The notes under the pieces were generated by a model. The model made no database searches. It was given only the letters and a program-made list of their open reading frames with translations, and had not been told where the DNA came from. Below are positions 23,973 through 31,908 of a DNA stretch of 49,333 nt, one piece after another. Location: contig JAEZDR010000179.1 in assembly GCA_023433265.1 (NCBI GenBank), forward strand, positions 1 through 49,333. The letters are read 5' to 3'. A program made the translations under genes and the position numbers. Numbering within the stretch: the stretch's first letter is position 1; each line of letters starts with the position of its first letter. The DNA comes from Bacteroidota bacterium. GTDB lineage: Bacteria; Bacteroidota; Bacteroidia; Chitinophagales; Chitinophagaceae.

Positions 23973-25430
23973 TTACTTGATGCTGTTGAGGTACACTTCA
24001 ACATTCGTATAGCCTGTACTTAGGTTGTATTTGGGGCCGTCGGAAGGATCGTTTGGTTTAAGTTTCCGTGCTACCTCCCAGGCGTCGGGCATGCCATCCT
24101 GGTCTGTATCGGCAGGAGCATTGGTGCTGGAATACGTGGGCCATGCACCAAAAATAGTTTGCGTATCAATAATGCCTTTTGCTGCGCCAAAGGTTCCACC
24201 GTATGTCTCCACACCTGTTCTTGCTTCATTTACTATTCTTGCGTCTATAGGATCGCGTTTTGGAAGCGTAGCTCCTGCACTGTCTAGTACTTTCGTAAAA
24301 GCTTCATCGGCAGTGTGCGTGGTTATAGTACCAAATGGAAAAGGATTGCTTTGTTTAGCAGCCTGCATTTGAGCGGGTGTTGCGTTGCTGGGTTGTACCC
24401 CAAGCCAGTTGTCGGCCGTGATGGCTGCGTTGCCTTCCAACTTATTTCCGCTTACGTAGAATTTACCACCCCACACTGTATCAGGACGAACACCGGCATC
24501 GTAAAAGTAACCGGTGTAGTGCAGCAAGCGTGTTTTTGCGCTACTGCTTGTAGTGGAAGGACCTAGCTTGTAATAGTTGTTTACCATATTAATCTTAGCG
24601 CCTTCGCCACCGTAGATGTTATTTCCGTTGCCCCAGTTGTAGATAACATTATTCCTGAAGTCAACCACTTCAAGCTCGGGCTGATTGCTGAAACGGCTGC
24701 CGTTGAAGCGGGGGTTACGATTACTGTTGTCGGAGATTAAGTTATGGTGGAAGCTGGCGTTCTGTCCGCCCCAGATGCCGCCATACCCGTGTTGCCCTTT
24801 ATTGTGAATGGAGTTATAGAGGCTTTCGCTGATAATGCACCATTGCATGGTGAAGTTCTTATTGTCGTAAAAAGATGCGGTTTCATCTACAGCCCAACTC
24901 ATTGAGCAATGGTCGATGATGATATTCTGCCTGTTTCGCCCATTGAATGCATCATTTTCTACCTGCGCTTCATCTCCCAGCCGGAACCTGAGGTGGCGGA
25001 TGATGATATTGTCTGCATTGATTGTTACAGTATGGTTAGTAATAACGATTCCATCTCCGGGCGCTGTTTGCCCTGCAATGGTAAGGTTAGGCTGGTTAAT
25101 CGTCAGCGTGCTGTTGAGAACGATTCTACCGGATACACGAAAGACGACTATTCTTGGGCCGGCAGTGGCAATAGCTGCTCTTAAACTGCCAGGGCCGTTA
25201 TCGTTAAGGTTGGTTACTTCTATCACTTTACCGCCCCTTCCACCAGTGGCATTACGGCCAAAACCTTCGGCGCCGGGGAAAGCGAAGCCTTCCTCCTGGA
25301 TGGGATTGAAAGTGGTAGTGTCCACAGGGTTTGGATTGTTAGAGGGCGACCCCGTATTCTTCTTGCAACTATACAACCCGGTAGTGATACCAACTATGAT
25401 GATAAATATGAATACACTTTTCATTCGCAC
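23973..25430 (-). CDS. PL1-family pectate lyase lipoprotein
   Basis: A 485-residue lipoprotein with a signal peptide and lipobox ending in Cys22 (GLYSC). A Pro/Asn/Ser linker precedes the catalytic domain, which starts with the PL1 pattern FAFPGAEGFGRNATGGRGG and VIEVTNLNDNGPGSLRAAI. The right-handed parallel beta-helix continues with LTIAGQTAPGDGIVI, IIIDHCSMSWAVDE and VDFRNNVIYNWG. Near the C-terminus DTDQDGMPDAWEVARKLKPND is a calcium-binding motif of the thrombospondin-3/dockerin type. It should cleave polygalacturonate. There are no SusC/SusD genes in the window, so it is not part of a full utilisation locus here. Confidence 0.88.
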   Translation of the reverse strand: MRMKSVFIFIIIVGITTGLYSCKKNTGSPSNNPNPVDTTTFNPIQEEGFAFPGAEGFGRNATGGRGGKVIEVTNLNDNGPGSLRAAIATAGPRIVVFRVSGRIVLNSTLTINQPNLTIAGQTAPGDGIVITNHTVTINADNIIIRHLRFRLGDEAQVENDAFNGRNRQNIIIDHCSMSWAVDETASFYDNKNFTMQWCIISESLYNSIHNKGQHGYGGIWGGQNASFHHNLISDNSNRNPRFNGSRFSNQPELEVVDFRNNVIYNWGNGNNIYGGEGAKINMVNNYYKLGPSTTSSSAKTRLLHYTGYFYDAGVRPDTVWGGKFYVSGNKLEGNAAITADNWLGVQPSNATPAQMQAAKQSNPFPFGTITTHTADEAFTKVLDSAGATLPKRDPIDARIVNEARTGVETYGGTFGAAKGIIDTQTIFGAWPTYSSTNAPADTDQDGMPDAWEVARKLKPNDPSDGPKYNLSTGYTNVEVYLNSIK

Positions 25431-25444
25431 AGATATTGTGCTAC

Positions 25445-25452
25445 CAAAATTA
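25445..25452 (-). promoter_or_regulatory. Possible -7 box of the pectate lyase gene
   Basis: TAATTTTG on the minus strand (CAAAATTA at 25445-25452) fits TAnnTTTG. There is no clear TTTG partner at the right distance, and the leader would be very short, so support is weak. Confidence 0.3.
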
Positions 25453-25565
25453 ACTTTAGCCTGCCGAGCTTGCTGTTAAGCCACCGGTAAATTACGCAAT
25501 CGTGGGTCAGTGCTTCTCTTTACCTTCGTAGCCTAATATTTCATTTGAATCTTAATCTTTTATCA

Positions 25566-26858
25566 ATGAAACATCTTCCTATAAACCCCCAACTGTTTAC
25601 AGCTAATCGCAAACGTTTTGTAGAACAAATGAAACCCAATAGCATTGCTATCTTCAATAGCAATGATGAGGTGCCTACCAATGGCGACCAGCTTTATCGT
25701 TTCTGGCAAAATAGCGACCTCTATTGGCTCACGGGAATTGAGCAGGAAGATACGATGATGATATTTTATCCTGACAACCCGGACACGAAACATCGTGAAG
25801 TGTTAGTGTTGGTAAGGCCACAGGAAATGAAAGAAAAATGGGATGGAAAGCGCCTCAGGGCATCTGAAGCAAAGGCTATTTCCGGGGTTGAAAACATAGT
25901 TTGGCTTGATAGTCTTGATGCTTTGTTGCAAACATGGATTCACACTGCAGAAAACATCTACCTGAATAGTAATGAAAACGACAGGAAAGGTACCTGGCTG
26001 GAGACAAGGGATTACCGCTTCATTCGTACAATGAAGGAGCGCTATCCACTGCACAACTTCCTGCGGTCGGCGGCTATTATTAAGCAGGTGCGCGCAATTA
26101 AGACGCCATACGAAATTGAAGTAACACAGCAGGCTATTGACATTACAGAAAAGGCTTTCAGGAGAGTGTTGCAGTTTATACGCCCCGGGGTAATGGAGTA
26201 CGAAGTGGAAGCTGAAATTATACACGAGTTTCTGCGCAACCGCGCTACCCGCGAAGCTTATGGAAGCATCATAGCAAGTGGCGACAGGGCCAGGACGTTA
26301 CATTATGTGAGCAATAATGCAGAATGTAAAGATGGCGAACTGGTATTGATGGACTTTGGCGCACACTATGGTGGTTATTCGGCCGACCTCACACGCACCG
26401 TTCCTGTGAATGGAAAGTTTTCGAAGCGGCAGAAGGAAGTGTATGACGCTTGTCTTCATTTGCATAAATATGCGGTGAGCATTCTTAAGCCGGGCATTTC
26501 AATTATAGACTATACTGAAAAAGTTGGCGATGAGGCTACAGTAGTGTTCCAAAAAATTGGATTGCTTACTGAGGCGGATGTTAAGAACGAAGACAAGGAC
26601 AACAGGGCTTACAGGAAATACTTGTATCATGGCATCTCTCACCACCTTGGTATTGATGTGCATGACCTTGGCACGAGGATCGAGCCCGTAAAAGAAGGAA
26701 TGTTGTTTACCATTGAACCCGGAATTTATATTGAAGAAGAGCAAATAGGCATAAGGATAGAAAACAACTTCTGGATTACGAAGGATGGAAGCATTGATTT
26801 GATGAAGAACATTCCGATAACCACTGAGGAAATAGAGCAACTGATGAAGAAATTATAA
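25566..26858 (+). CDS. pepP: Xaa-Pro aminopeptidase
   Basis: A 430-residue M24B metallopeptidase that removes the N-terminal residue before proline. The N-terminal creatinase-like domain (FRWQNSD-like YRFWQNSDLYWLTG) is followed by the pita-bread catalytic domain. Metal ligands are visible: Asp263 and Asp274 (LMDFGAHYGGYSAD), His359 (HGISHHLG), the Glu of EPGIYI and the Glu of IRIEN. ATG 25566 was chosen because upstream TTG in the same frame adds only seven atypical residues. Cytoplasmic, with no signal peptide. Confidence 0.93.
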   Translation: MKHLPINPQLFTANRKRFVEQMKPNSIAIFNSNDEVPTNGDQLYRFWQNSDLYWLTGIEQEDTMMIFYPDNPDTKHREVLVLVRPQEMKEKWDGKRLRASEAKAISGVENIVWLDSLDALLQTWIHTAENIYLNSNENDRKGTWLETRDYRFIRTMKERYPLHNFLRSAAIIKQVRAIKTPYEIEVTQQAIDITEKAFRRVLQFIRPGVMEYEVEAEIIHEFLRNRATREAYGSIIASGDRARTLHYVSNNAECKDGELVLMDFGAHYGGYSADLTRTVPVNGKFSKRQKEVYDACLHLHKYAVSILKPGISIIDYTEKVGDEATVVFQKIGLLTEADVKNEDKDNRAYRKYLYHGISHHLGIDVHDLGTRIEPVKEGMLFTIEPGIYIEEEQIGIRIENNFWITKDGSIDLMKNIPITTEEIEQLMKKL

Positions 26859-26873
26859 TATGTACCATTTTGA

Positions 26874-26907
26874 AGCCGTCCCTGTTTGAAGCCGGGACGG
26901 CTTTTTA
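26874..26907 (+). terminator. Rho-independent terminator after pepP
   Basis: A 9-bp stem, AGCCGTCCC/GGGACGGCT (26874-26882 with 26894-26902), followed by TTTTT. Confidence 0.9.
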
Positions 26908-26976
26908 TTGCAAATACAGTGAAGGTGCCGGTTTTTTAGCCCGTATTTTCTTATCTTCATAGCAAACCAAGTTGCT

Positions 26977-27411
26977 ATGCCTAATGTATCCCGCGTAATT
27001 GAACGAAAGAATCGAACGTTAATAACTGTTGCTTCCGATTTCAAAGTGATAGATGCACTAAAAGTAATGGCCGAGAACAATATCGGATCCGTAATTGTGC
27101 AGGATAAGGAAGGAATGTACATGGGGATTCTTACTGAGCGTGATTATAGCAGGAAAGTAGTGTTGCAGGGCAAAAGCTCGACCGACACCCCGGTTACCGA
27201 AATTATGAGTACGAATATGCAACGCGTATCGCCTGCTGATTCGCTGGAGCATTGCATGCAATTAATGACACGCGACAATGTGCGTTACCTTCCGGTTTTT
27301 AAGGAGAACGAGCTTGTGGGCGTGATATCGATGAGTGATGTGGTTAAAGAAACAATACTGATGCAAGAGGAAACGATAAAGCATTTAGAGACGTATATAA
27401 CCAGGCAGTAG
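26977..27411 (+). CDS. CBS-domain-pair protein
   Basis: A 144-residue protein made of two CBS domains and no catalytic part. CBS1 covers about residues 8-65 (VIDALKVMAENNIGSVIVQDKEGMYMGILTERDYSRKV). CBS2 covers about 75-130 (VSPADSLEHCMQLMTRDNVRYLPVFKENELVGVISMSDVVK). CBS pairs bind adenosine nucleotides and usually act as regulators. Partner unknown. A terminator-like hairpin lies about 105 bp downstream. Confidence 0.88.
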   Translation: MPNVSRVIERKNRTLITVASDFKVIDALKVMAENNIGSVIVQDKEGMYMGILTERDYSRKVVLQGKSSTDTPVTEIMSTNMQRVSPADSLEHCMQLMTRDNVRYLPVFKENELVGVISMSDVVKETILMQEETIKHLETYITRQ

Positions 27412-27517
27412 GGTAGGGGAGAAGGTTAGGCCTAAGGGGTGCAACGAACCAGGTAAGGTGTTTCATGGTAAATCGTTCGCGGCGATAGCAATTTGAATAG
27501 CACAGTTAAATGTATTG

Positions 27518-27547
27518 AGGTGGCTTCCAGTGGTGGCCACCTTTTTT
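27518..27547 (+). terminator. Probable terminator after the CBS gene
   Basis: A 7-bp stem, AGGTGGC/GCCACCT (27518-27524 with 27536-27542), 11-nt loop and a T run. It is about 105 bp after the stop codon. Confidence 0.6.
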
Positions 27548-27681
27548 ACTGGAATAAGGTAGAAATGAAATAATGGATGGATGATGGAAAAATGATAAAA
27601 GTCATAGAAAAATGCCAGTAGATTTCACAGTTTTATGAGGGTTTTAGCGCCTCTATGAGAGGAGAAATGCAAAGTTGGGAT

Positions 27682-27714
27682 GGAATACCTACGGAATATC
27701 TACGGAATATCTCC
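27682..27714. repeat. Tandem direct repeat, 3 x 11 bp
   Basis: GGAATACCTAC, GGAATATCTAC, GGAATATCTCC, exactly 11 bp each. The reverse complement reads CCGTAG at unit borders, close to the TCCGTAGC of the 4648 array. Confidence 0.9.
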
Positions 27715-27745
27715 CTAAAACCCCCGGTTTATGGTGCTTTAGGGA
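27712..27745. repeat. CCCT...AGGG inverted repeat between two arrays
   Basis: An 8-bp stem, TCCCTAAA (27712-27719) with TTTAGGGA (27738-27745), and an 18-nt loop. It overlaps the end of one 11-bp array and lies 31 bp before the next. Confidence 0.75.
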
Positions 27746-27776
27746 TAAGGGCGGTGGTATTGAAAGATGCTTGAGG

Positions 27777-27820
27777 AATGAGCTAAGGAGTAGCTAAAGA
27801 GTAGCTAAAGGTTAAGTAGG
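27777..27820. repeat. Tandem direct repeat, 4 x 11 bp (two exact)
   Basis: AATGAGCTAAG, GAGTAGCTAAA, GAGTAGCTAAA, GGTTAAGTAGG; the middle two units are identical and the outer two are degenerate. The core TAGC is shared with the arrays at 4648 and 39858. Confidence 0.8.
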
Positions 27821-27918
27821 AATAGGAGAAAGGCCGCTGAATGGGCTTGTGGGAAATAAAGCAGGGTGCAACGTAATGAAGCTTGATAGGAGTTGAGTAT
27901 TCAATAAAACTCAGTTAT

Positions 27919-28653
27919 ATGGCAAAGCAGCATGGACTTCATCCCCTGACGGGCACAGTTGGCGGCATGAACTATTACTATGATAAAAACCTGGGTTACC
28001 TGGTAAGGAGTAAGCCCGGACCCACTAAGAACCAGGTAAAGCGCTCTCCTGCTTTTGCCCGGGTGCGACACAACTACAAAGAATTTGGAGCTGCAAGTAG
28101 TTTCGCGCGGCAGCTATATGATGGATTCAGGCCGTTTTTCACCTGGTGCAAGGACAAGAAGTGCTGGCCTGGCCTGCTTGAAGAGGTACGCAGCATGTTG
28201 TTGATGGATACGGAACATGTTGCGGGAGAGAGGCAGATGACGACCTACGCATTACAGGGTTTTGACCATTTTGAGTTGGACTGTGAGAGCCTGAGCAAGA
28301 AATATTTTGATCAGGATGTGATGATTGATGCGAGGGATGGCGTTTTGGAAGCACAAGTTACTGTAAACCTGCCGCAGCGAAGATGGGGAGGGATTGAAAG
28401 GTTTGAGGTGTATAGTATCGTTGCAAGTATTGATCAAAACCAGTTGAAGGCTCGTCGCAACATGAAATACACTTCTGGAATTCCTTATGCAAAAGGGACC
28501 TATGTGTTTCCGTTCACGCATCAATACGTTGAGAAGAGTTGGGTTTTTCATGGGGTCTGTCTTGTTTTTTACGAAAGGTGTGCACGTACGGGTAATTTGA
28601 TAATTACAAAGAGGGAACATAGAAATACGGGGTATATAAGGTTTGTGGGGTAG
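27919..28653 (+). CDS. Bacteroidota protein of unknown function beside the repeat arrays
   Basis: A 244-residue soluble protein; ATG 27919 gives MAKQHGLHPLTGTVGGMNYYY. The N-terminal pattern (short basic start, GTVGGMNYYYDKNLGYLVRSKPGPT, then SPAFARVRHNYKEFGAASSFARQLYDGFRP) is one I recall from a multi-copy Bacteroidota family of unknown function, whose members begin with a GTIG..FY....GYLAR-like segment. The C-terminal half is beta-rich (LEAQVTVNLPQRRWGG, GTYVFPFTHQYVEKSWVFHGVCLVFYERC). No signal peptide or catalytic motif is seen. It is a lone gene preceded by two 11-bp arrays. Confidence 0.65.
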   Translation: MAKQHGLHPLTGTVGGMNYYYDKNLGYLVRSKPGPTKNQVKRSPAFARVRHNYKEFGAASSFARQLYDGFRPFFTWCKDKKCWPGLLEEVRSMLLMDTEHVAGERQMTTYALQGFDHFELDCESLSKKYFDQDVMIDARDGVLEAQVTVNLPQRRWGGIERFEVYSIVASIDQNQLKARRNMKYTSGIPYAKGTYVFPFTHQYVEKSWVFHGVCLVFYERCARTGNLIITKREHRNTGYIRFVG

Positions 28654-28763
28654 GTTGAATAGTTAATAGTACATAGATTTTAGTACATAGACAGGAAGGG
28701 GTGGTTTACAAAAGATAAAGAGGCAGATTGGACAGTAATTTTTCAAGTTGATAATTTATTTGC

Positions 28764-28796
28764 AACCTGCTGACATACCCTTGTCACTAGCAGGTT
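28764..28796. promoter_or_regulatory. Dyad upstream of the DinB-like gene, candidate operator
   Basis: AACCTGCT (28764-28771) and AGCAGGTT (28789-28796) form a perfect 8-bp inverted repeat, with a smaller GACA...TGTC dyad inside. It ends 30 bp before the ATG of the DinB-like gene. Confidence 0.45.
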
Positions 28797-28826
28797 ACAT
28801 CTTTGCCTTAACAAACAACAACTACT

Positions 28827-29318
28827 ATGGAACAAACAATGAAACAGGTAAAAGAAGTAATTACGGCAGAGGAGCTTTTGAAGCACTGGCAGGGGCACAG
28901 GTTGCTTACAAGGCGGGTAATTGAAGCTTTCCCGGAGGATGCGTTCTTTAATTTCACTATCGGAGGTATGCGCAGTTTTGCGGAGATGAGTATGGAGCTA
29001 TTGGGCATTGCTTTGCCGGGCCTGAAGGAGATAGTGTTTGGCAATACCAATCCGCTAAATGAGAAGTTTGAGCATGGTAATAAGAAAGCGACAATCCTGC
29101 AGCGATGGGATGCTTCTACGGAGCAGATAAATGAGCTGTTTCCTAAAATACCTATGGAGCGATTCCATGAGCGTATTAACCTTTTCGGCCAGTATGAAAA
29201 TACAATCTGGGCCTCTATTTTTTACTTCATTGATAACGAAATTCACCACCGGGGACAGGGCTACGTTTACCTGCGTGCGCTGGGTGTTGAGCCACCTCCG
29301 TTCTGGGACAGACCCTAG
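28827..29318 (+). CDS. DinB-family protein
   Basis: A 163-residue four-helix-bundle protein of the DinB/YfiT-like superfamily, whose members bind a metal through three His and include thiol-dependent transferases. The C-terminal part is typical: NEIHHRGQGYVYLRALGVEPPPFW, with the HHxxQ motif. The first His expected in the N-terminal region is not evident (IGGMRSFAEMSMELL, where a His often follows SF), so metal binding may be altered. It is convergent with a WYL regulator, a pairing I have seen elsewhere. Confidence 0.8.
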   Translation: MEQTMKQVKEVITAEELLKHWQGHRLLTRRVIEAFPEDAFFNFTIGGMRSFAEMSMELLGIALPGLKEIVFGNTNPLNEKFEHGNKKATILQRWDASTEQINELFPKIPMERFHERINLFGQYENTIWASIFYFIDNEIHHRGQGYVYLRALGVEPPPFWDRP

Positions 29319-29401
29319 CTGAATGAAACAGGGATGTCATGGTTTTGATTGTTCTTGGCATAGGATCCACGGCTTCCCTGCTTTAGGATTAACGGGATTA
29401 A

Positions 29402-30390
29402 CTATTCGATACTAATAGTTTCTTCTTTCGTGCAGGAGAGGTTCTGCAATGTTTTTTGTGCAAGCTCCTTTACCAACTGCTTAAAGGAAGGCGGCGATAG
29501 TACGCTTGCTGCGTCACCAAACATAAGATACCAGCGTGCTAAGCCCTTCATGCTTTTATCCGTTCTGAATACCAGCTCAGTTTCTTCAGCTTTATCCAGT
29601 TGCTCCGTTAATCCATAGTAATTAGCGGTAGCGTCCAGGTAGGGTAGCACCTCCTTCTTAACGGTTATCCTCACCTCTGCAGCATCACAATTCCCTTGCT
29701 GACTCCTGTAATAGTCGAGCGTATTATGTTGCTTTGCAAAAGGAATAGATGTAGGCTTTATATAGCAAATCCTGTCTGTTCTAAACTGCCTGTACTCGTT
29801 GCGAAGGGTGCACCATGCAAACAGGTACCACCGGTCGTATTCGTGGTAAAGGCCTACGGGTTCTATATGGCGCTCGGTTATTTGCTCGGAACTTTGGCTG
29901 CGATAGCCTAACAAGGACTGGGTTTGGCTGGCGAGGCTGTTCATTAGGATCTCCATTGCATTCGGAATCTCTTTGTTGAACAACTGCCTTGCATTATTTA
30001 CCCAAACCTGCTGATCAAGCATTGCCACCCATTCCTTTTCCTGTCCTTTCAATACACTCCTGATCTTTGCCATGGCAGTTTGAAAGTGTTTTCCGAGGCT
30101 GGCATCAGTAAACTGCTGTACAAGTTTCTCGGCGGTAACAAAGCTCGATGCTTCTTCGCGGGTGAACATCACAGGCGGAAGGCGGTAGCCTTCCATGATG
30201 GAATATCCTGTTCCCGCCTCACCAATGATGGGGACTCCGGCTGCTTCCAACGACTTAATGTCACGATAGATGGTTCTGATCTTATATTAAAACGCTGAGC
30301 AAGTTGTTGTGCCTTCACCACTTTACGCCCTTGCAGCAATACCAATATGGCCAATGTTCTGTCGAAACGATTGAGTTCCTCTTCCTGCAT
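29402..30390 (-). pseudogene. WYL-domain (YafY-type) regulator with a frameshift
   Basis: Two frames make up one protein of about 330 residues. The first (30390 to about 30280) reads MQEEELNRFDRTLAILVLLQ then VVKAQQLAQRFNIRS, the winged helix-turn-helix start. The second (to 29402) begins RTIYRDIKSLEAAGVPIIGE and continues through GTGYSIMEGYRLPPVMF to a WYL domain (EYDRWYLFAWCTLRNEYRQFRTDRI). A single missing base near 30278-30279 (minus strand AGA TC AGA ACC) joins them as FNIRS-RTIYRDI. It is either a real broken gene or a sequencing error. WYL regulators of this type usually repress neighbouring genes. Confidence 0.85.
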
Positions 30391-30495
30391 GGATCACCTA
30401 TAGGAGAGCAAGATAAGAAAAAGCAGGTAGTGGGAAGGGAGGTGCCAAGCCTGTGAGGCAATAAAAAAGCCCAGCAGATGCTGAGCTTTAATTCG

Positions 30496-30567
30496 TAGCC
30501 CGTACGGGAATCGAACCCGTCTTTCCTCCGTGAAAGGGAGATGTCCTAGCCGATAGACGAACGGGCC
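30496..30567 (-). tRNA. tRNA-Glu (anticodon TTC)
   Basis: On the minus strand: acceptor GGCCCGT with ACGGGCT (a terminal G-T pair, as I recall from other Bacteroidota tRNA-Glu), TCGTCTATCGGCTAGGAC D-region, anticodon loop CTTTCAC in a TCTCC/GGAGG stem, T-loop TTCGATT. No encoded CCA. Confidence 0.95.
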
Positions 30568-30719
30568 CTTTCTTGTTTTACTCCACCTCGTTTCCGAATT
30601 GGGAGCGCAAAAATAGGAGGCTGCAACTATTCATCCAAATTTTTGTTTCTATGTGATGTATTAGAACATTTCTACTTATAAAACTGTACCGTTGACACTT
30701 GTTTTTAAGTCGTTCACGA

Positions 30720-30750
30720 ACACGTTAGCGCAAAAATTAACCAAACGTGT
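30720..30750. promoter_or_regulatory. Dyad upstream of gap, candidate operator
   Basis: ACACGTT (30720-30726) and AACGTGT (30744-30750) form a 7-bp inverted repeat that ends 15 bp before the predicted -7 box of gap. Confidence 0.4.
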
Positions 30751-30764
30751 ACGAGCCATTCTCC

Positions 30765-30772
30765 TACTTTTG
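30765..30772 (+). promoter_or_regulatory. -7 box of the gap-pgk promoter
   Basis: TACTTTTG fits TAnnTTTG exactly and sits 42 bp before the gap ATG. The -33 region has no TTTG at the usual distance, so this promoter may depend on an activator. Confidence 0.55.
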
Positions 30773-30814
30773 CATCGCGTTTTAAAATAATAATTTAATA
30801 AATAAATCACTGCA

Positions 30815-31828
30815 ATGAGTACGATTAAAGTTGCCATTAATGGATTTGGTCGTATCGGGCGATTAGTTTACCGCCAGATACACGACATGGAAGGTATAGA
30901 TGTAGTAGCTATCAACGATTTAACTAGTCCCAAGGTATTAGCTCACCTATTAAAGTACGACTCTGCACAGGGTAGGTTTAACCAGGAAGTAAAAGCTACA
31001 GAGAACGCAATAGTTGTAGGTGGAAACGAAGTGATGGTGTATGCCCAGAAAAACCCGGCAGAAATTCCATGGGGAAAACATGGGGTTGATGTGGTACTGG
31101 AGTGTACAGGTTTCTTTACTGATAAAGCAAAAGCTGAAGCGCATATTCAGGCCGGCGCAAAAAAGGTTGTGATATCTGCTCCTGCTACAGGCGACTTGAA
31201 AACGGTTGTTTTCAATGTGAACCACGAAATACTTGATGGATCAGAAACAGTAATCAGTTGCGCATCTTGTACAACCAACTGTTTGGCTCCTATGGCTAAG
31301 GTGTTGGAAGATAAGTACGGAATTAAGATGGGATTGATGACCACCATCCACGCTTATACGAACGATCAGAATACTTTGGATGCTCCGCATGCCAAAGGCG
31401 ATCTGAGAAGGGCGAGAGCTGCTGCGTCTAATATTGTTCCTAACAGCACAGGTGCGGCAAAGGCAATTGGCCTTGTTCTCCCATCACTGAAAGGAAAGCT
31501 TGATGGTTCTGCACAGCGTGTGCCTACTATCACCGGTTCGCTTACTGAACTTACTTCCATCCTCAATAAGAGTGTAACAGTAGAAGAAGTAAATGCAGCC
31601 ATGAAGGCGGCAGCTAACGAAAGCTATGGTTACACTGAAGATGAAATAGTAAGCTCAGACATTATTGGTACTACATACGGTTCCCTCTTCGATGCTACCC
31701 AAACAAGGGTAATGACGATCGGCGATCAGCAAATGGTGAGAACGGTTAGCTGGTACGATAACGAGAACAGCTACGTTAGCCAGTTAGTGCGTACAGTAAG
31801 GCATTTTGCACAATTGATAAGCAAGTAA
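30815..31828 (+). CDS. gap: Glyceraldehyde-3-phosphate dehydrogenase
   Basis: A 337-residue glycolytic enzyme converting glyceraldehyde 3-phosphate, NAD+ and phosphate to 1,3-bisphosphoglycerate. The Rossmann fold starts IKVAINGFGRIGRLVYR, and Asp35 (INDL) suggests NAD+ preference. The catalytic Cys152 lies in SCASCTTNC, with HAYTNDQN and WYDNENSY also intact. The length is normal. It is followed by a hairpin and then pgk about 80 bp away, the classical gap-pgk pairing. The start has no SD. Confidence 0.98.
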   Translation: MSTIKVAINGFGRIGRLVYRQIHDMEGIDVVAINDLTSPKVLAHLLKYDSAQGRFNQEVKATENAIVVGGNEVMVYAQKNPAEIPWGKHGVDVVLECTGFFTDKAKAEAHIQAGAKKVVISAPATGDLKTVVFNVNHEILDGSETVISCASCTTNCLAPMAKVLEDKYGIKMGLMTTIHAYTNDQNTLDAPHAKGDLRRARAAASNIVPNSTGAAKAIGLVLPSLKGKLDGSAQRVPTITGSLTELTSILNKSVTVEEVNAAMKAAANESYGYTEDEIVSSDIIGTTYGSLFDATQTRVMTIGDQQMVRTVSWYDNENSYVSQLVRTVRHFAQLISK

Positions 31829-31851
31829 ATATTGCTCACTATAACCTCCTA

Positions 31852-31886
31852 AACCTTCTTACGCATGCACGTGAGAAGGTTTTTTT
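31852..31886 (+). terminator. Terminator between gap and pgk
   Basis: An 8-bp outer stem, AACCTTCT/AGAAGGTT (31852-31859 with 31874-31881), plus an inner ACG/CGT pairing and a T tail. It may attenuate pgk relative to gap. Confidence 0.8.
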
Positions 31887-31908
31887 ATAACCTCTAAACA
31901 GTATAAAG

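Larger units (their letters stand above)
27412..27918. other. Intergenic region with two 11-bp repeat arrays
   Basis: About 500 bp without a credible gene. In order it holds a terminator-like hairpin (27518-27547), array GGAATATCTAC (27682-27714), a TCCCTAAA...TTTAGGGA inverted repeat (27712-27745) and array GAGTAGCTAAA (27777-27820). It leads directly into the unknown-family gene at 27919. Many short open frames cross it, but none is protein-like. Confidence 0.65.
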
